A stretch of DNA of 7,948 nt from Candidatus Aminicenantota bacterium. Its GTDB lineage: Bacteria; Acidobacteriota; Aminicenantia; Aminicenantales; Aminicenantaceae. How positions within the stretch are numbered: position 1 is the first letter of the stretch; each line of letters opens with the position of its first letter. Location of the stretch: positions 1 through 7,948 of the forward strand of contig JAUXEH010000120.1 of assembly GCA_030620655.1 (NCBI GenBank), written 5' to 3'. A model generated the notes under the pieces. That model was not told the DNA's origin and did no database searches. It saw only the letters and a list, made by a program, of their open reading frames with translations. This document shows positions 6,176 to 7,948 of the stretch, one piece after another. A program made the translations under genes and the position numbers.

Positions 6176-6624
6176 AGCACCAGAATGAAGATATTCAGGA
6201 TGATGCTGGCATAGATTCCCGCCAGGATGTCATCCAGCATGATGCCCCAACCCGCCCGGAAGGACTCCGCCTTGTGGATGAACATGGGCTTGATGATGTC
6301 GAAAACCCGGAAAAGCAAAAAACTCGCCAAGACCAACCCCCAGGTGGGGGGGATCAGCAGCAGTGCTGTCCACTGGCCCACGACCTCATCGATGACCACG
6401 GTCCTGGGATCTTCTTTTTTTATCCGTGCGGCGTAGGCCGAGGAGGCCCAGACCCCCACAAAATAGACCGCCAGGCCGATCGCAATATAATGCGCCCAGG
6501 GAAGCCGGTGAAACCAGAACTTGTAGCCCAGTGCTGTGAGCAGGCTGGCGAATGTGCCTGGAGCGACGGGGAAATACCCCGCCCCAAAAAAGGTCGCAAG
6601 GCCCTTGCTAAGGAGTCGTATCAT
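6172..6624 (-). CDS. pgpA: Phosphatidylglycerophosphatase A
   Basis: Inner-membrane lipid phosphatase that removes the phosphate from phosphatidylglycerophosphate to give phosphatidylglycerol. The 150 aa are close to the family length. Conserved blocks appear in order: FGAGYFPVAPGTFAS (13-27), EDPRTVVIDEVVGQW (71-85) with the acidic pair Asp79-Glu80, FRVFDIIKP (105-113), and GWGIMLDDILAGIYAS (125-140) with Asp131-Asp132. Hydrophobic stretches at about 44-60, 87-105 and 134-150 are the likely membrane segments. The ATG overlaps the rimO stop (ATGA), and the stop overlaps the cinA start. A weak GGAAAA precedes the start. With plsY and gpsA in the same transcript it gives the operon a phospholipid theme. 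Confidence 0.96.
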   Translation of the reverse strand: MIRLLSKGLATFFGAGYFPVAPGTFASLLTALGYKFWFHRLPWAHYIAIGLAVYFVGVWASSAYAARIKKEDPRTVVIDEVVGQWTALLLIPPTWGLVLASFLLFRVFDIIKPMFIHKAESFRAGWGIMLDDILAGIYASIILNIFILVL

Positions 6625-7948
6625 ATCAGTTTTCCATATAGATCATATACATCGCTGCGCAGGATTTCAACCGTCTGCACAGTTCCGGCCGGGACATCAA
6701 CCGGGGCCTCCGGAATCAGCACTACTCCGTCCACCTCCGGGGCCTGGTACCGGGTCCGGCCCAAAAACACGGCCTGGTCCCCCTTCAGCCTGCCTTCCAG
6801 GAGCACGGGGATTCGAGCCCCCACATACCGCCTTATCCGTTTAGAAGAGATGCCGGCCTGGATCTCCATGATCTCCTGGAGCCGATTTTGTTTTTCCCGC
6901 ATGGGGATCTCATCTTGCATGGAAGCGCTGGGTGCGTCGGATTCATGCGAGTAGGTGAACACACCCAGGTGGTCGAACTGCGCCTCGCGCACGAATTCCT
7001 TGAGCCGCATGAACTCCGACGGGCCTTCGCCGGGAAACCCCACGATGAGCGAAGTGCGGATCGCCGCATCGGGCAGCCGTTCGCGGATCTTTGCGATCAA
7101 CCGGAGCGCAAGGGTACCGTCCAGGCCTCTCCTCATCCTCCGGACCAGGGTGGGGTCTGCATGCTGGAATGGGCTGTCGACATAGGAGCAGACCTTTTCC
7201 GCACGCATGGTGTCGAGCAGCCGGTCCGTGATCTCCTCGGGGTAGCTGTACAGCACCCGTATCCAGCAGAGATCCGGGATCTTTTCCAGATGTTCCAGGA
7301 GTTGAGCCAGCCCATCTTTTAGGCCCAAGTCATGCCCGTAATAGGTGGAGTCCTGCGAGATGAGGTTGACCTCTTTGACTCCCCGGTCGGCCAGCCGGCG
7401 GGCCTCGCTCACTACGGATTCCAAACTCCTAGACCGGTAGGGGCCTTTGATCTGGGGTATGGTACAGAAGGTGCAGCGGTGGGAGCATCCCTCGGAAATC
7501 TTGATATAGGCCCAGGCCGGGGGCGTGGATATTTGCCTGGGAGAAGCATGATCGTAGAGAAAACAGCTCTCCTCGGGATCGTAGGGCTTTCCCTCGATGA
7601 GTTGCACGATGTGCTGGAAATCGTTGACTCCCGTCCACAGATCGATCTGAGGGAATTTTTGCCGCAGCGCCATCAGGTCTTTCTGGACATAACAGCCGGC
7701 GGCTACGATCGTTACATGGGGTCTCTGCCGCTTGATACGGAGGGCGTCCCGAAAATGCCACTCCGCCTCGTCCCGGGCCGGCTGGATGAATCCGCAGGTG
7801 TTTACGATGATTATGTCAGCGCAGGACTGATCCGTCTCCAGGGTATAGCTCCCGGACTGCAGCAGATAGCCCAGCATGACTTCGCTGTCCACCAGGTTCT
7901 TGGCGCAGCCGAGGCTCACCAGCGCGACGTGTTTCCTGCTGTCCCCCA
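6621..7948 (-). CDS. rimO: Ribosomal protein S12 methylthiotransferase RimO, 5' end outside the window
   Basis: Radical-SAM enzyme that adds a methylthio group to the conserved aspartate of ribosomal protein S12. The frame is open to the right edge. The GTG at 7919 is not the likely start, because GDSRKHVAL precedes VSLGCAKN in frame, matching the family's first strand. Only a few residues are probably missing. Taking the Val of VSLGC as 1, the N-terminal methylthiotransferase domain has Cys5 (SLGCAKN), Cys42 (NTCGF) and Cys76 (AAGCY). The radical SAM cluster is CSHRCTFC (Cys145, 149, 152), followed by KGPYRSR. SPFQHADP (249-256) and GFPGE (294-298) are conserved core motifs. The C-terminal TRAM-like domain (about 365-432) contains GRTRYQAPEVDGVV, typical of RimO rather than MiaB. 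It is the first visible gene of the operon, and the operon promoter must lie upstream, outside the window. Confidence 0.96.
   Translation of the reverse strand, partial: GDSRKHVALVSLGCAKNLVDSEVMLGYLLQSGSYTLETDQSCADIIIVNTCGFIQPARDEAEWHFRDALRIKRQRPHVTIVAAGCYVQKDLMALRQKFPQIDLWTGVNDFQHIVQLIEGKPYDPEESCFLYDHASPRQISTPPAWAYIKISEGCSHRCTFCTIPQIKGPYRSRSLESVVSEARRLADRGVKEVNLISQDSTYYGHDLGLKDGLAQLLEHLEKIPDLCWIRVLYSYPEEITDRLLDTMRAEKVCSYVDSPFQHADPTLVRRMRRGLDGTLALRLIAKIRERLPDAAIRTSLIVGFPGEGPSEFMRLKEFVREAQFDHLGVFTYSHESDAPSASMQDEIPMREKQNRLQEIMEIQAGISSKRIRRYVGARIPVLLEGRLKGDQAVFLGRTRYQAPEVDGVVLIPEAPVDVPAGTVQTVEILRSDVYDLYGKLI

Noticed and set aside
5297..6214. Long plus-strand open frame (305 codons) opposite cinA
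   Set aside because: It is the antisense shadow of a fully recognisable cinA; the translation shows no family motif and has the composition expected from reversed GC-rich codons.
6415..6421. A7 run in pgpA (and T7 in plsY near 3869-3875) as further slippage sites
   Set aside because: They lie inside single-domain membrane proteins, within or near conserved blocks, so truncated products would have no evident role; they fit ordinary Lys and Phe codons.
7917..7919. GTG as the start codon of rimO
   Set aside because: Nine in-frame codons upstream (GDSRKHVAL) continue to the window edge and match the family's first beta strand, so this GTG encodes an internal valine.

Overview
The window is a compact stretch of bacterial chromosome, moderately GC-rich. 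All of the recognisable genes are ordinary core-metabolism or housekeeping families. The gene content and protein style (rimO-pgpA-cinA-thpR in a row, a PilF/PilW-like TPR protein, an orphan RsbW-like anti-sigma kinase, a short ribbon-helix-helix protein) suggest a Desulfobacterota-type (former deltaproteobacterial) organism. That placement is an inference from recall, not a database search, and the genus cannot be fixed from here.

Layout, left to right. Positions 1-92 hold the first 30 codons of a minus-strand ribbon-helix-helix regulator cut by the window edge. Its promoter (-35 at 137-142, -10 at 115-120) is overlapped by a perfect 9-bp inverted repeat (93-116), which suggests autoregulation. 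Next, also on the minus strand, is an RsbW/SpoIIAB-like ATP-binding protein (197-607, or to 655 from a TTG start). A short divergent intergenic region of about 90-137 bp then leads to metK (745-1911), the only clear plus-strand gene. metK converges with the end of a long minus-strand operon.

That operon runs from the right edge down to 1957. Its transcription order is rimO (5' end outside the window), pgpA, cinA, thpR, plsY, gpsA, and a TPR envelope protein. Five of the six junctions are the same 4-bp ATGA stop/start overlap. The sixth (cinA-thpR) has a 4-nt gap. Three products feed glycerophospholipid synthesis: GpsA makes sn-glycerol-3-phosphate, PlsY acylates it, and PgpA removes the phosphate from phosphatidylglycerophosphate to give phosphatidylglycerol. 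The other members are RimO (modification of ribosomal protein S12), ThpR (RNA cyclic phosphate end processing), CinA (pyridine nucleotide housekeeping) and the TPR protein.

I found no mobile element, CRISPR array, tRNA/rRNA or obvious novel multi-gene system. The observations most worth checking are the regulatory architecture at the left edge, the near-uniform ATGA coupling, and an A8 slippery-type run exactly between the two domains of cinA.
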